Shown here: piece by piece, positions 8,912 through 17,682 of the stretch
Position numbering within the stretch: position 1 is the stretch's first letter
Layout: each line of letters starts with the position of its first letter
Assembly: GCA_026126065.1 (NCBI GenBank)
Contig: JAHCJY010000001.1
Location: 434,001 to 498,000 of the forward strand
Length of the DNA stretch: 64,000 nt
Origin: Bauldia sp.
GTDB taxonomy: Bacteria; Pseudomonadota; Alphaproteobacteria; Rhizobiales; Kaistiaceae
Direction: 5' to 3'
The notes under the pieces: generated by a model
Seen by the model: only the letters and a program-made list of their open reading frames with translations
Databases searched by the model: none
What the model was told of the DNA's origin: nothing
Position numbers and translations under genes: made by a program

Positions 8912-9916
8912 ATGAACCATCTTCGCGCGGGCGCAGCAGCGCTCGCTCTTGCTCTCACGCCGGCCGTCGCGAGCGCCCAGGCGCCAACGCTCACGGTCTA
9001 CACCTACTCGTCCTTTGCCGGGGCGTACGGCCCTGGCGCCGCCGTGAAGACGGCTTTCGAGGCCGAGTGCGGCTGCGTCCTCGAATGGGTGACGACCGAG
9101 GATGCCGGCACGCTGGTCGCGCGCCTCCTCCTCGAAGGTCCGTCCACCGGCGCCGACATCGTCCTCGGCCTCGACACGGGCCTCATGGCGGCGGCGGGAA
9201 CGAGCGGCCTGTTCGCGCCGCACGGCCTGGCGCTCGACGGCCTCGACCTGCCGATCGAATGGACCGACGCGACCTTCGTGCCGTTCGACTGGGGCTGGTT
9301 CGCCTTCGTCTACGATTCGACGGCGCTCGCAGCCCCGCCGCAGAGCCTCGAGGAACTCGTCCGCGATCCGAACGGCCCGATGGTCATCATCGAGGATCCG
9401 CGGACATCGAGCCCGGGGCTCGGCCTCCTCCTGTGGATGAAGAACGTGTTCGGCGACGAGGCCGCGGACGCCTGGGCGGCGCTCGCGCCGCGTATCGTCA
9501 CGGTCACGCGCGGCTGGTCCGAGGCCTACGGCCTCTTCCTCGACGGCGAGGCCGACATGGTCCTGTCCTACACGACATCGCCCGCCTACCACATCATCGC
9601 CGAGGACGAGACGAAGTACCGCGCCGCGATCTTCGCCGAAGGTCACGAAATGCAGGTCGAGGTCGCCGGCATTGTGGCGTCCACCGATCAGCCCGACCTT
9701 GCCCGCCAGTTTCTCGCCTTCATGACGACCGACGCCTTCCAGTCGGCGATCCCGGAGGGCAACTGGATGTATCCCGCCGCCGACCCCGCGGGCGGTCTCC
9801 CGGCGGTCTTTGCCGACCTGCCGCGCCCGGCGACGTCGTTCCTGATGCCGCCCGAATCCGTGCAGGCAAACCGCCGGACGTGGATCGACGAGTGGATCGC
9901 GGCGCTCGCACGGTAG
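8912..9916 (+). CDS. thiB: thiamine ABC transporter, substrate-binding protein
   Basis: 334-residue periplasmic binding protein. The start ATG 8912 follows GGAAAGG at seven bases and opens a signal peptide (MNHLRAGAAALALALTPAVA, then SAQ). The mature part begins PTLTVYTYSSFAG, the usual ThiB opening, and contains GWFAFVYDS and the Tyr/Trp-rich segments that clamp the thiamine ring. The family size is about 330 residues. Upstream ATGs between the riboswitch and 8912 would give a poor N-terminus. It is the first gene of thiBPQ under TPP riboswitch control. Confidence 0.93.
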   Translation: MNHLRAGAAALALALTPAVASAQAPTLTVYTYSSFAGAYGPGAAVKTAFEAECGCVLEWVTTEDAGTLVARLLLEGPSTGADIVLGLDTGLMAAAGTSGLFAPHGLALDGLDLPIEWTDATFVPFDWGWFAFVYDSTALAAPPQSLEELVRDPNGPMVIIEDPRTSSPGLGLLLWMKNVFGDEAADAWAALAPRIVTVTRGWSEAYGLFLDGEADMVLSYTTSPAYHIIAEDETKYRAAIFAEGHEMQVEVAGIVASTDQPDLARQFLAFMTTDAFQSAIPEGNWMYPAADPAGGLPAVFADLPRPATSFLMPPESVQANRRTWIDEWIAALAR

Positions 9917-9957
9917 GCGCGGGGGTCCGCACGTGACCGTGGCGCGGCAGAATCTAC

Positions 9958-9982
9958 CCTCTCCCCCTCTAGGGGGGAGAGG
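9958..9982. repeat. interspersed palindromic element (CCTCTCCCCC ... GGGGGAGAGG)
   Basis: A 10-base near-perfect palindrome lies between thiB and thiP. C-rich/G-rich palindromes of this kind are scattered between genes in many Hyphomicrobiales genomes. As RNA it would fold into a stable stem that could protect the upstream thiB message. Confidence 0.6.
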
Positions 9983-10030
9983 ACCCTTTCACAGGCGCTA
10001 TGCCGCGGTTTCCCGTCGGAGCCGTCGCTC

Positions 10031-11611
10031 ATGAGCCGCCTCCCAGGCTGCCTCGCCCTCGCGCTTCTGATCGGCGTCGTCGCCCTCGGCTTCATCGGCC
10101 TTCTGTCGGCCGGCGGATCGGGTGCCGCGATCGACTGGGGCTATGTCTGGAGCCTCGTCCGCATCAGCCTGATCCAGGCCGGGCTGTCGACCGCGGTCTC
10201 GCTGGTCCTCGGCGCAGCGCTCGCGCTCGCGCTGGCGCGGCGGTCGCGGTTCCGCGGGCGGATGCTGCTCATCGCAGGCTTCAATGCCGCGACGGTACTG
10301 CCGGCTATCGTGACGGTGTTCGCCATCGTCGCGTTGTTCGGCCGGTCCGGCTGGATCGGTGAGGCGGCGCGGGCGGTGGGACTCGACTATGGCAGCTGGG
10401 TCTACGGCCTCGACGGTGTCCTCCTCGCCCACATCCTCCTCAACGCGCCGCTCGCCGCGCGCGTCTTCCTCGCCGGGCTCGGCGCCGTGAGCGCCGAGGA
10501 ATGGCGGCTCGCGGCGCAGCTCGGCATGCCGCCGGGCTCGGTGTTCCGTTTCATCGACTGGCCGGTGCTGCGGCGCGAGGCAGCCGGCGTTGCGGCGCTG
10601 ATGTTTCTCGCCTGCTTCTCGTCGTTTGCGATCGTGCTGGCGCTTGGCGGCGGCCCTCGGGTTTCGACGCTCGAGGTCGCGATCTACGAGGCGGTGCGGT
10701 TCGAGGCCGACTTCTCCCGTGCGGCGGTCCTGGCGCTGGTGCAGGTCGGCGCGTGCGCCGCCATCCTCCTGCCGGCGCTGATCCTCTTCGGCCGTCGCAT
10801 GTCCGAGGCGCCGCCCGGGGGCGTCGCCGCGATGCGTCCCGACATCGGCTCGCAGAGACTCCGTCTGCTCGATGGGGCAATCCTCGTGCTGATGGGCTTC
10901 CTCGTCCTCGTCCCCATGGCAACGATCGCGGTGGGCGGAGTCGCTTCGCTCGCGTCGCTGGCCGATGGGGCGGTGCTCGTGGCAATGCTGACGAGCCTTG
11001 CGATCGGCGTCCCCGCGGGCGCGCTCTCCGTCGCCCTCGCGCTCGGTCTCGCCACGCTGGCGCGCGACCTCCGGCTCCGGCTTCTGCGGCCGGGGCTCGC
11101 CGACCTCACGGGCGCTGCCGCGACCCTCATCCTCGTGGTCTCGCCGATCGCGCTCTCGGCGGGCCTGTTCGTCATGATCCGGCAGTGGGTGAACCCGTTC
11201 GCCGTCGGCATTCCGCTCGTCATCCTCGTCAACGGGCTGATGGCGCTGCCCTTCACCTACCGCCAGGTGGAGCCGCCGCTCCTCCTCGCGGCGGAGCGCT
11301 TCGGCCGGCTTGGCGACAGCCTCGGCCTTCGCGGATTCGGCCGGCTGCGGCTCGTCGAGTGGCCGCTGCTGCGCGCGCCGCTGCTGGTTGCGCTGGCGAT
11401 GGCTACGGCGCTTTCCCTCGGCGATCTCGGCGTTGCGTCTTTCTTCGGGCGCGGGGAACTGGTCACGCTGCCGGTGCTCCTCCATGAGCGTCTCGGATCG
11501 TATCGCGTCGCGGAGGCCGGGTCGGTGGCGCTGCTTCTCACTCTCCTCGTTGCGGGGCTGTTCCTGTTAGCCCAGAGGGTTTCGGGGGGCTCCATTGCTC
11601 GTCCTCGATGA
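10031..11611 (+). CDS. thiP: thiamine ABC transporter, permease
   Basis: 526-residue inner-membrane permease, a fused pair of six-helix permease domains as is usual for ThiP and iron-family Fbp/Sfu permeases. The binding-protein-dependent transport loop ('EAA' type) appears twice: SAEEWRLAAQLGMPPGSVFRFIDWPVL near residue 155-185 and a second copy around SLGLRGFGRLRLVEWPLLRAPL near 430-455. GGAG (10018-10021) precedes the ATG. Its 3' end overlaps thiQ by 17 bases, so the two are translated together. Confidence 0.93.
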   Translation: MSRLPGCLALALLIGVVALGFIGLLSAGGSGAAIDWGYVWSLVRISLIQAGLSTAVSLVLGAALALALARRSRFRGRMLLIAGFNAATVLPAIVTVFAIVALFGRSGWIGEAARAVGLDYGSWVYGLDGVLLAHILLNAPLAARVFLAGLGAVSAEEWRLAAQLGMPPGSVFRFIDWPVLRREAAGVAALMFLACFSSFAIVLALGGGPRVSTLEVAIYEAVRFEADFSRAAVLALVQVGACAAILLPALILFGRRMSEAPPGGVAAMRPDIGSQRLRLLDGAILVLMGFLVLVPMATIAVGGVASLASLADGAVLVAMLTSLAIGVPAGALSVALALGLATLARDLRLRLLRPGLADLTGAAATLILVVSPIALSAGLFVMIRQWVNPFAVGIPLVILVNGLMALPFTYRQVEPPLLLAAERFGRLGDSLGLRGFGRLRLVEWPLLRAPLLVALAMATALSLGDLGVASFFGRGELVTLPVLLHERLGSYRVAEAGSVALLLTLLVAGLFLLAQRVSGGSIARPR

Positions 11612-12299
11612 TGTCCGCGTCGTCTATCCGGACTTCGAAGTCCGCTACGACCTCACCGTTCCGACTGACGCGCTCTGCGCGCTGATAGGGCCGTCGGGCG
11701 GCGGCAAGACGACGCTCCTCCATACCGTGGCCGGATTCGCGCCGGTGGCGTCGGGAACGATCCGGTTCGACGGGCGGGATCTCACCGCGCTCGCGCCGGC
11801 CGAACGGCCGCTGTCGATCCTGTTCCAGGACCACAACCTGTTCCCGAACCTCACCGCGGCACAGAACGTCGGTCTCGGCATCGACCCGCGGCTCCGCCTC
11901 GATGGGGCCGCGCGCCGCCGCGTCGAGGACGCGCTTGCCCGGGTCGAACTCGCCGGGCTCGGCCAAAGGCGGCCGGCCGAACTGTCCGGCGGCCAGCGGC
12001 AGCGGGTGGCGATCGCGCGGGCGCTGGTCCGCGACAAGAAGCTGATGCTCCTCGACGAGCCGTTCACCGGTCTCGATCCCGGCCTCCGCGCCGACATGAT
12101 CGCCCTCGTCGATGCGCTCCGCCGCGAGCGCGGCCTCACGGTGCTGATGGCAATCCACTCGCCGGAGGACGCAGCGTCCGTCGCCGACCTCGTCGCCTTC
12201 ATCGCCGACGGCCGGGTGGACGCCGTCGGCCCGCCGTCGGAGATCCTCGCGCCGGGCCGCTCGCCAAAACTCGACCGGTACTTCCGCCGCTCGGGCTGA
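11595..12299 (+). CDS. thiQ: thiamine ABC transporter, ATP-binding protein
   Basis: 234-residue ABC ATPase powering thiamine uptake with ThiBP. Walker A is GPSGGGKTT (about residues 33-41), the signature LSGGQRQRVAIARAL, and Walker B LMLLDEP. It starts at TTG 11595, with a G-rich ribosome site (GGGGGG, 11584-11589) five bases upstream inside thiP. The length and gene order are those of thiBPQ. It ends one base from the convergent permease gene on the other strand, leaving no room for a terminator. Confidence 0.93.
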   Translation: MLVLDDVRVVYPDFEVRYDLTVPTDALCALIGPSGGGKTTLLHTVAGFAPVASGTIRFDGRDLTALAPAERPLSILFQDHNLFPNLTAAQNVGLGIDPRLRLDGAARRRVEDALARVELAGLGQRRPAELSGGQRQRVAIARALVRDKKLMLLDEPFTGLDPGLRADMIALVDALRRERGLTVLMAIHSPEDAASVADLVAFIADGRVDAVGPPSEILAPGRSPKLDRYFRRSG

Positions 12300-12300
12300 G

Positions 12301-14463
12301 CTACTCGAACCGCGTCGAACCGACCGCCGTGTTCCGCCCGATCGTCCCGATCGTCGCCCCCACCGACACCAGCGCCAGGACGAGACCAAGGGCGAGCGCG
12401 ACGAAGTACATCGGCTCGGGCCAGCCGACGGCGATCTCGGGAGCGAGATTCTCGACGATGATTTCGGCCACGAGATAGCCGGCGGCGATCGACAGGCCGA
12501 GCACGCCGATCAGCGGCACGGCCGCCTCGAAGCCGACGATGCGGTGGAGGTGCGAGACAGGCATTCCCATCAGCCGGAGGAGACCGAGGACGCGGCGGCG
12601 GTCGATCACCGCGCTCGCGGTGGCGATGGCAAGGCTGCATCCGGCGATCGCGATGGAAACGAACGCGCCGAGATAGGCGACGAGGGCCAGCTCGTGCATC
12701 GCCTGGCGGACGCCGCTTTCGATCGCCTCGACACGGGTGACCGGCTCGGCGGCGAATCCAACGGCGCGTTCGATGACGGTGCGGGCACGATCGATGGTCG
12801 ACGCCGTGCCGTCCGTGCGGACGACGATTGCGACCGGCGCGCCGACCGCGCTCTCGGGCACCGCGACCGTCTCGACCGATCGTGTGCGGAGCGTGAGATA
12901 GTCGACGCTGCTGAATGTGGCGTATTGCGCGTCCGGCGCCGTCGAGAAGCCGAGCGTGGCGAAGTCCGGCGCGGCCCAGGCGACGCTCCCCGGCCGGAGG
13001 CCCGACGCGCGCGCGTCGACGGCGCGGCCGACGATCACGTCGTCGACGCCGGGAACAGCCATCGTCGCGCGAACGACCGCCGCCATGTCCGTCTCGGACG
13101 GGACATAGGTGAACAGGGCGTCGAGCGGGAGCGTGCCGTCGACGGCGTTGACCCGGATGCTCTGGATGACGCCGCCGGCGGCGGTCGAGAACACCGTCAC
13201 CATGAAGACGGCGATGACGAGACCGCTGACCGAGCGGAATGTGGCCCCGGGCGTGGCCCGGATGCGGCTCCCGGCGATGAGCCCGGCCGCGGATCCCGCT
13301 CGACGGGCGACGAGGCCGCTGAGGTGGAAGGTCAGCCACGGTCCGACGACGACGATGCCGAGCGCCGTCAGGGCGAAGCCACCGACGATGAAGCCGATCA
13401 CGAGCGTGCCGTCGAGTTCGGCCCCATAAGCCGCGCCGTACCAGATCATGGCGCCCCCGGTGAGGAGCGGAAGCACCCGCCACCATCGCGGTGTCCGCTC
13501 GCGGATGATGCGCGTGGCGCCGAGGGGCGAGATGCCGGCGCGCCGGATCCCGATGGCGCTCGCGATCGCCGCCGCGACGACCATCGCCCCGATCGCAAGC
13601 AGGGTCGGACCCGCCCCGACGGCGAGATCGGCTGCGAAGAACGATCCGCCGTTGAGCGGGATCCTCGCCGCGAGCGGGCGGAAGATGGCGGCAAGGCCGA
13701 CGCCGAGGACGGCCCCGCAGGCAGCGGTCAGGAAAGCTTCGAGCGCGACGACGAAGGCAATCTGGCGCGGCGAGGCGCCGATGAGCCGGAGCGTCGCGAA
13801 ACGCTCGATCCGCGTCACGGCGCCGAGTTTCGTCACGATCGCGATGAGGAGGCCGACCGGGAAGAACAGCCCGATCGCACCGATGAGGATCACGATCTGG
13901 TACGCGCCGCCGGCGCTGCTGGACGGTATGTCGACCATCGCTACATACGCCGCGCGCGGCAGGGCACGCACTGTCTCGGGTGAACCGCCGATTACAGCAA
14001 GGAGTGCGTCCGGGCTGGACAGCGCCTCGTTGCCGATCGTCCCGGCGAAGGTGCCGAAGCGGTCGCCGAATTCGTCCGGGGGGAGCGCCGCAATCAGGCG
14101 CTGTAGCGCTGGCGATGCATAATAGCTTCCTGGCGCGGGGATCCCGGCGATGCCGGGAAGGGCGAGCATGGCACCCGGCGGCGCTGCCACGACCAGTCGC
14201 GTGATCTCCGCGCCGGCGGCGTGGGTCTCGCCGCGATGAACGAGGAGCGCGCCTTCCGGAGCAACCTCATCGGCGGGGATCGCGGTGTAGCCGAAGACCG
14301 CCTCGGTCCAGGCGCCGCGGTCGTCGCGATGGTCGAGCGCGATGACGGCGCCGAGCATCAGCAGGAACAGCGCCATGCCAAGGGCGACGCCGAACACGAT
14401 GCCGAGTGGCCGGCCGAACGACGAGCGTCCCCCGAGGAGCGCCAGGCGGATCAGGAACGCCAT
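12301..14463 (-). CDS. FtsX-type ABC transporter permease
   Basis: 720-residue permease with an N-terminal membrane helix, a large extracytoplasmic domain, then two FtsX-like four-helix units (about residues 190-300 and 580-715), the layout of MacB/YknZ-like or double-FtsX exporters. Recognisable parts are ERFATLRLIGASPRQIAFV and RRRVLGLLRLMGMPVSHLHR, the repeated FtsX motif. It directly follows its ATPase with no gap. Double-FtsX permeases under PadR control are most familiar from Actinobacteria, where they export peptides, antibiotics or lipids; the substrate here is unknown. Confidence 0.82.
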   Translation of the reverse strand: MAFLIRLALLGGRSSFGRPLGIVFGVALGMALFLLMLGAVIALDHRDDRGAWTEAVFGYTAIPADEVAPEGALLVHRGETHAAGAEITRLVVAAPPGAMLALPGIAGIPAPGSYYASPALQRLIAALPPDEFGDRFGTFAGTIGNEALSSPDALLAVIGGSPETVRALPRAAYVAMVDIPSSSAGGAYQIVILIGAIGLFFPVGLLIAIVTKLGAVTRIERFATLRLIGASPRQIAFVVALEAFLTAACGAVLGVGLAAIFRPLAARIPLNGGSFFAADLAVGAGPTLLAIGAMVVAAAIASAIGIRRAGISPLGATRIIRERTPRWWRVLPLLTGGAMIWYGAAYGAELDGTLVIGFIVGGFALTALGIVVVGPWLTFHLSGLVARRAGSAAGLIAGSRIRATPGATFRSVSGLVIAVFMVTVFSTAAGGVIQSIRVNAVDGTLPLDALFTYVPSETDMAAVVRATMAVPGVDDVIVGRAVDARASGLRPGSVAWAAPDFATLGFSTAPDAQYATFSSVDYLTLRTRSVETVAVPESAVGAPVAIVVRTDGTASTIDRARTVIERAVGFAAEPVTRVEAIESGVRQAMHELALVAYLGAFVSIAIAGCSLAIATASAVIDRRRVLGLLRLMGMPVSHLHRIVGFEAAVPLIGVLGLSIAAGYLVAEIIVENLAPEIAVGWPEPMYFVALALGLVLALVSVGATIGTIGRNTAVGSTRFE

Positions 14464-15144
14464 CTACGCCGCCTCGCCGAGCGCGACCGAGACATGACCG
14501 TCGCGGACGATGATGTCGCGGTCGGCATAGGCTGCGGTGCGCGGATCGTGGGTGACGACGACGACGGTCGTGCCGGCCTCGCGGACGAGGTCGATCATGA
14601 TCCGCATCACAGCCTCGGCCGCAAGAGAATCGAGCGAGCCCGTCGGTTCGTCGGCAAACAGGACGGCCGGCTTCGTCACGAGCGCGCGGGCGATCGCCAC
14701 GCGCTGCGCCTCGCCGCCCGAGAGTTCCTGCGGCCGCCGCTGCGCCTTGCCGTCGAGGCCGAGCCGGCCGAGCCACTCCGATGCCCTCGTTGCAGCCGTA
14801 CCGCGGCGCTCGCCGGCGAGGAGAAGCGGCACGGCCACGTTGTCGAGCGCGGTCAGCTCGGGAAGGAGCTGGCCGAACTGGAACACGAAGCCGAAATCCG
14901 TGAGCCGCAGTTTTCCGCGCGCCGTTTCGTCGAGTGTCGAAATCGGGGTCCCGTTGAAGGCGACGGTGCCGGCGTCGGGCACGGTCACGCCCGCGAGGCA
15001 GTGGAGCAGCGTCGATTTTCCCGAGCCGCTCGGGCCCATGATCGCGACGATCTCGCCGCGCCGGATCGAGACGTCGACGCCGCGGAGCGCCTCGGTGCGG
15101 TCGAAGGACTTCCTGAGGCCGCGGGCCTCGAGAATGGCAGTCAT
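14464..15144 (-). CDS. ABC transporter ATP-binding protein (LolD/MacB class)
   Basis: 226-residue ATPase: Walker A GPSGSGKSTL near residue 36-45, signature LSGGEAQRVAIARALV, Walker B AVLFADEPTGSLDS, and H-loop THD. The 'FADEPTGSLD' wording is typical of the LolD/FtsE/MacB branch that partners FtsX-type permeases. It starts four bases inside the padR gene and abuts the permease gene, so padR, ATPase and permease form one transcription unit read from 15665. Confidence 0.9.
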   Translation of the reverse strand: MTAILEARGLRKSFDRTEALRGVDVSIRRGEIVAIMGPSGSGKSTLLHCLAGVTVPDAGTVAFNGTPISTLDETARGKLRLTDFGFVFQFGQLLPELTALDNVAVPLLLAGERRGTAATRASEWLGRLGLDGKAQRRPQELSGGEAQRVAIARALVTKPAVLFADEPTGSLDSLAAEAVMRIMIDLVREAGTTVVVVTHDPRTAAYADRDIIVRDGHVSVALGEAA

Positions 15145-15665
15145 GCGAGAACCTCGTCACGGAGCTGGGTCAGCCGGGCCGCGGTCATGTCGATCCAGCG
15201 GAGGTCGGCCTCGATGTGGAACAGGGCGTGGTCGTAGAGAAGAACGTGCATCAGGCCGGCGCCCTGCTTGAGCCTGGTCAGCGAGCGCATCTGCTCCATG
15301 TGGCAGGCGCGCTGGATGTCGAGGAGGCTGTGGGCGTCGCGGCCGGTCAGGAGCGCGACGACCGTCTTGGCGAAGATGTTGTTCTGGAGCGTCTCCGAGG
15401 GAACGTCCGGCGTGAACATCCACTCCGCCAGCCGCCTCTCGCCGTCCGGAGTCACCGCGTAGCGCTTCCGGTCCGGCCCGTCGCCGGCCTCCTCGCCGAG
15501 CGGTGCCAGGAGCCCGTCGCGGATCATGCGGGCGATGGTGGCGTAGACCTGCCCGAAGGCGAGGGGCTTCCTCAGCCCGAACAGCCGGTCATAGAGCTGC
15601 TTGAGGTCGTAGCCGTAGCTCGGCCGGAGGCTCACGAGGCCGAGAAGGGTGAGCGCGCTGTCCAT
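15141..15665 (-). CDS. PadR-family transcriptional regulator
   Basis: 174 residues. The N-terminal winged helix (MDSALTLLGLVSLRPSYGYD, then RLFGLRKPLAFGQVYATIARM...DGPDRKRYAVTPDGERRL) matches PadR regulators, and the C-terminal helices give the dimerisation arm. PadR proteins normally repress an adjacent exporter until a ligand binds. A perfect TATACA-N5-TGTATA palindrome starts 11 bases upstream of the start codon. The overlap with the ATPase gene shows an autoregulated three-gene cassette. Confidence 0.88.
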   Translation of the reverse strand: MDSALTLLGLVSLRPSYGYDLKQLYDRLFGLRKPLAFGQVYATIARMIRDGLLAPLGEEAGDGPDRKRYAVTPDGERRLAEWMFTPDVPSETLQNNIFAKTVVALLTGRDAHSLLDIQRACHMEQMRSLTRLKQGAGLMHVLLYDHALFHIEADLRWIDMTAARLTQLRDEVLA

Positions 15666-15675
15666 GCAGCGAGCG

Positions 15676-15692
15676 TATACATCGAGTGTATA
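15676..15692. promoter_or_regulatory. palindromic operator candidate for the PadR regulator
   Basis: TATACA (15676-15681) and TGTATA (15687-15692) form a perfect inverted repeat with a five-base centre, just upstream of the padR start. PadR sites commonly contain ACA...TGT half-sites. The AT-rich palindrome stands out in GC-rich surroundings and probably overlaps the promoter. Confidence 0.65.
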
Positions 15693-15753
15693 GCATCGCG
15701 CAAGTCAGTCCGGGAGGAGGCATGCCTTCATTCCGGCGTGCCTCGGGCGAGTG

Positions 15754-16365
15754 CTACCGCTCCGTCAGGGCGAGCTTGAGACCGAGGCCCGCAAAGGCCG
15801 AGGCAAAGGCGCGGCGCATCCACGTCAGCACCTTCGGGCGTGAGATGACGTGGTTCCGAACCGCCGAGGCGAAGAGCCCGTAGACGGCGAAGACGCCGAA
15901 GGTCATCGCCATGAACACCGCGGAGAGTTCTACCATGCGGAGGAGCGGGCTTGCCTCGCCGGGCGTAACGAACTGCGGCAGGAAGGCGAAGAAGAAGATC
16001 GACAGTTTTGGGTTGAGCACGTTGGCGAGGATCGCCGAGACGATGACCTGCCGAGCCGGCCGCGCGGTGGCGTTACCCTCGACCCGGAGCGCGCCGCTCT
16101 CCCGCAGCGTCATCCACGCCATATAGAGGAGGTAGGCGACGCCGAGATATTTCAGCACCTGGAACGCCAGCGCGCTGGTGTGGAGCACGGCCGCAAGGCC
16201 GGTGATGGCGGCGGCCATATGCGGGATGATGCCGAGCGTGCAGCCGAGCGCGGCCACTAGGCTCGACTTCCAGCCATGCGAAAGCCCCGCGCTCACCGTG
16301 ATGAGGACGCCGATGCCCGGCGAGGCGACGATGACGAGCGAGGTGAGCAGGAAGTCGAGGCTCAT
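15754..16365 (-). CDS. LysE/RhtB-family amino-acid exporter
   Basis: 203-residue inner-membrane protein with about six hydrophobic segments. MSLDFLLTSLVIVASPGIGVLITVSAGL carries the family's conserved P-G-P-type turn (here SPGIG) in the first helix, and LNPKLSIFFFAFLPQFV is the LysE signature region. Family members export lysine, threonine, homoserine or other small metabolites by proton exchange; the substrate cannot be predicted. It is not obviously in an operon with the padR cassette, from which it is separated by 89 bases. Confidence 0.85.
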   Translation of the reverse strand: MSLDFLLTSLVIVASPGIGVLITVSAGLSHGWKSSLVAALGCTLGIIPHMAAAITGLAAVLHTSALAFQVLKYLGVAYLLYMAWMTLRESGALRVEGNATARPARQVIVSAILANVLNPKLSIFFFAFLPQFVTPGEASPLLRMVELSAVFMAMTFGVFAVYGLFASAVRNHVISRPKVLTWMRRAFASAFAGLGLKLALTER

Positions 16366-16383
16366 GGGCGCCAGCGTAGCGCC

Positions 16384-17181
16384 TCAGCCGGACCAGGGGA
16401 AATCCCGCACCAGCCGCTCGGCCTGTGCGACCTCGTCGGCCGTGAGGAGCCGCGCGATCAGGTCGCGCCGCGCCAGCGCGTCGACGTCGCCCTGGTTGCC
16501 GGCGAGCGTGAACCACGCATAGGCGAGGATCACGTCGCGCGGGACGCCGCGGCCGATATCGTAGAGCATGCCGAGATTGTACTGGGCGACCGCGTGGCCC
16601 TGGTCTGCCGCCATCCTGTACCAGCGCGCGGCCTCGCGCACGTTTCGCGGTACGCCGTCGGCATTGGCGTAGATGCCGGCAATGTTGTTCTGGGCGTCGG
16701 CGTAGCCCTGCTCGGCGGCGAGGAGATACCAGCGCAGCGCCTCCTCGTTGTCCTCGGGCACGCCAACGCCGTTGTCGTAGACGTAGCCGAGATTGTTCTG
16801 CGCCGGCGCGTAGTCCTGTGCGGCCGCGCGCCGGTACCAGTCGAGCGCGACCGCGTAGTCGACCGGCACGCCGCGGCCGAGTTCGTGCATGAAGCCGAGT
16901 TCGTTCTGCGCCTCGGCGTCCCCGGCCTCGGCGGCGACCGTGTACCAGCGCAACGCCTCGGCGTAGTCCTGCTCCACCCCGCGGCCATTCTCGTAAAGGC
17001 CGGCGAGCGCCACCATCGCCCGGACCTCGCCGGCATTGGCGGCAATCGTGTAGAGGAGCGCCGCCTCGGCATAGTCGCCGCGCAGGTGCGCCGCGGCGCC
17101 GTCCTCATACGGACCGGCGACGGCGGGAACCGCCGCGATCATCGCGGCAAGGCCGATCGCTGCAAACCAGCGTTTCATCAT
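16384..17181 (-). CDS. secreted Sel1-repeat protein
   Basis: 265 residues. A signal peptide (MMKRWFAAIGLAAMIAAVPAVAG) is followed by about six Sel1-like repeats of 36 residues, each with the pattern A-x-x-x-L-G-x-x-Y-x-x-G-x-G-V-x-x-D-x-x-x-A-x-x-W-Y-x-x-A-A. Examples are LYENGRGVEQDYAEALRWY and MLYDIGRGVPRDVILAYAWF. I chose ATG 17181, which follows GGGAGG by about 11 bases; the longer frame to 17259 would lose the signal peptide. Sel1 solenoids hold protein partners, often in envelope processes; no partner is evident here. Confidence 0.85.
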   Translation of the reverse strand: MMKRWFAAIGLAAMIAAVPAVAGPYEDGAAAHLRGDYAEAALLYTIAANAGEVRAMVALAGLYENGRGVEQDYAEALRWYTVAAEAGDAEAQNELGFMHELGRGVPVDYAVALDWYRRAAAQDYAPAQNNLGYVYDNGVGVPEDNEEALRWYLLAAEQGYADAQNNIAGIYANADGVPRNVREAARWYRMAADQGHAVAQYNLGMLYDIGRGVPRDVILAYAWFTLAGNQGDVDALARRDLIARLLTADEVAQAERLVRDFPWSG

Positions 17182-17268
17182 TTGCGTGGAGTCCTCCCTC
17201 AAGGACACTCCGGGGCCATCAAACGACGCAACGGCCGGCCCGTCGAGGGGTTCCGGCAATCGGCGGCG

Positions 17269-17682
17269 TCACGCTCCCGGCATCAATGCCCGCCCGGCGA
17301 AGAAGCCGGCGAGCGACGCGACTGCGGTGAGCGTGGCGCCCCACGCGATGTCGACCGCCGTGACCGCGACCGACCAGCCCCGGATGGTGGCCAGATTGGT
17401 GATGTCATAGGTGCCGTAGGCCGCCGCGCCCAGCACCGCGCCGAGCGCCAGCGCCATGAGCCAGTTGTCCTGGTTTTGCGCCGGAGCCACGACCAGCACC
17501 ACCGCGGCGGCGCTGTAGAAGACATAGAAGGCGGCGGCGACGGGAATGTTCGGGCTGGCCAGCAGCAGTGCCCCGAGCCTTGGCCGGTAGAAGTTCGGCG
17601 ACATGACGTTCAGCCAGATGAAATCGAGCCCGAGGAAGACGATCGTCGTTGCTGCGTAGGAGGCGACATAACGCATGGGCAT
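17269..17682 (-). CDS. DUF2177 family membrane protein
   Basis: 137 residues with four hydrophobic segments. Features typical of DUF2177 are VFLGLDFIWLNVMSPNFYRP near the start, then AAYGTYDITNLATIRGWSV and DIAWGATLTAV. Its start codon overlaps the chrR stop, so it is co-transcribed with rpoE-chrR. Family members are frequent in RpoE/ChrR-type stress regulons; the biochemical role is unknown. Confidence 0.85.
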   Translation of the reverse strand: MPMRYVASYAATTIVFLGLDFIWLNVMSPNFYRPRLGALLLASPNIPVAAAFYVFYSAAAVVLVVAPAQNQDNWLMALALGAVLGAAAYGTYDITNLATIRGWSVAVTAVDIAWGATLTAVASLAGFFAGRALMPGA

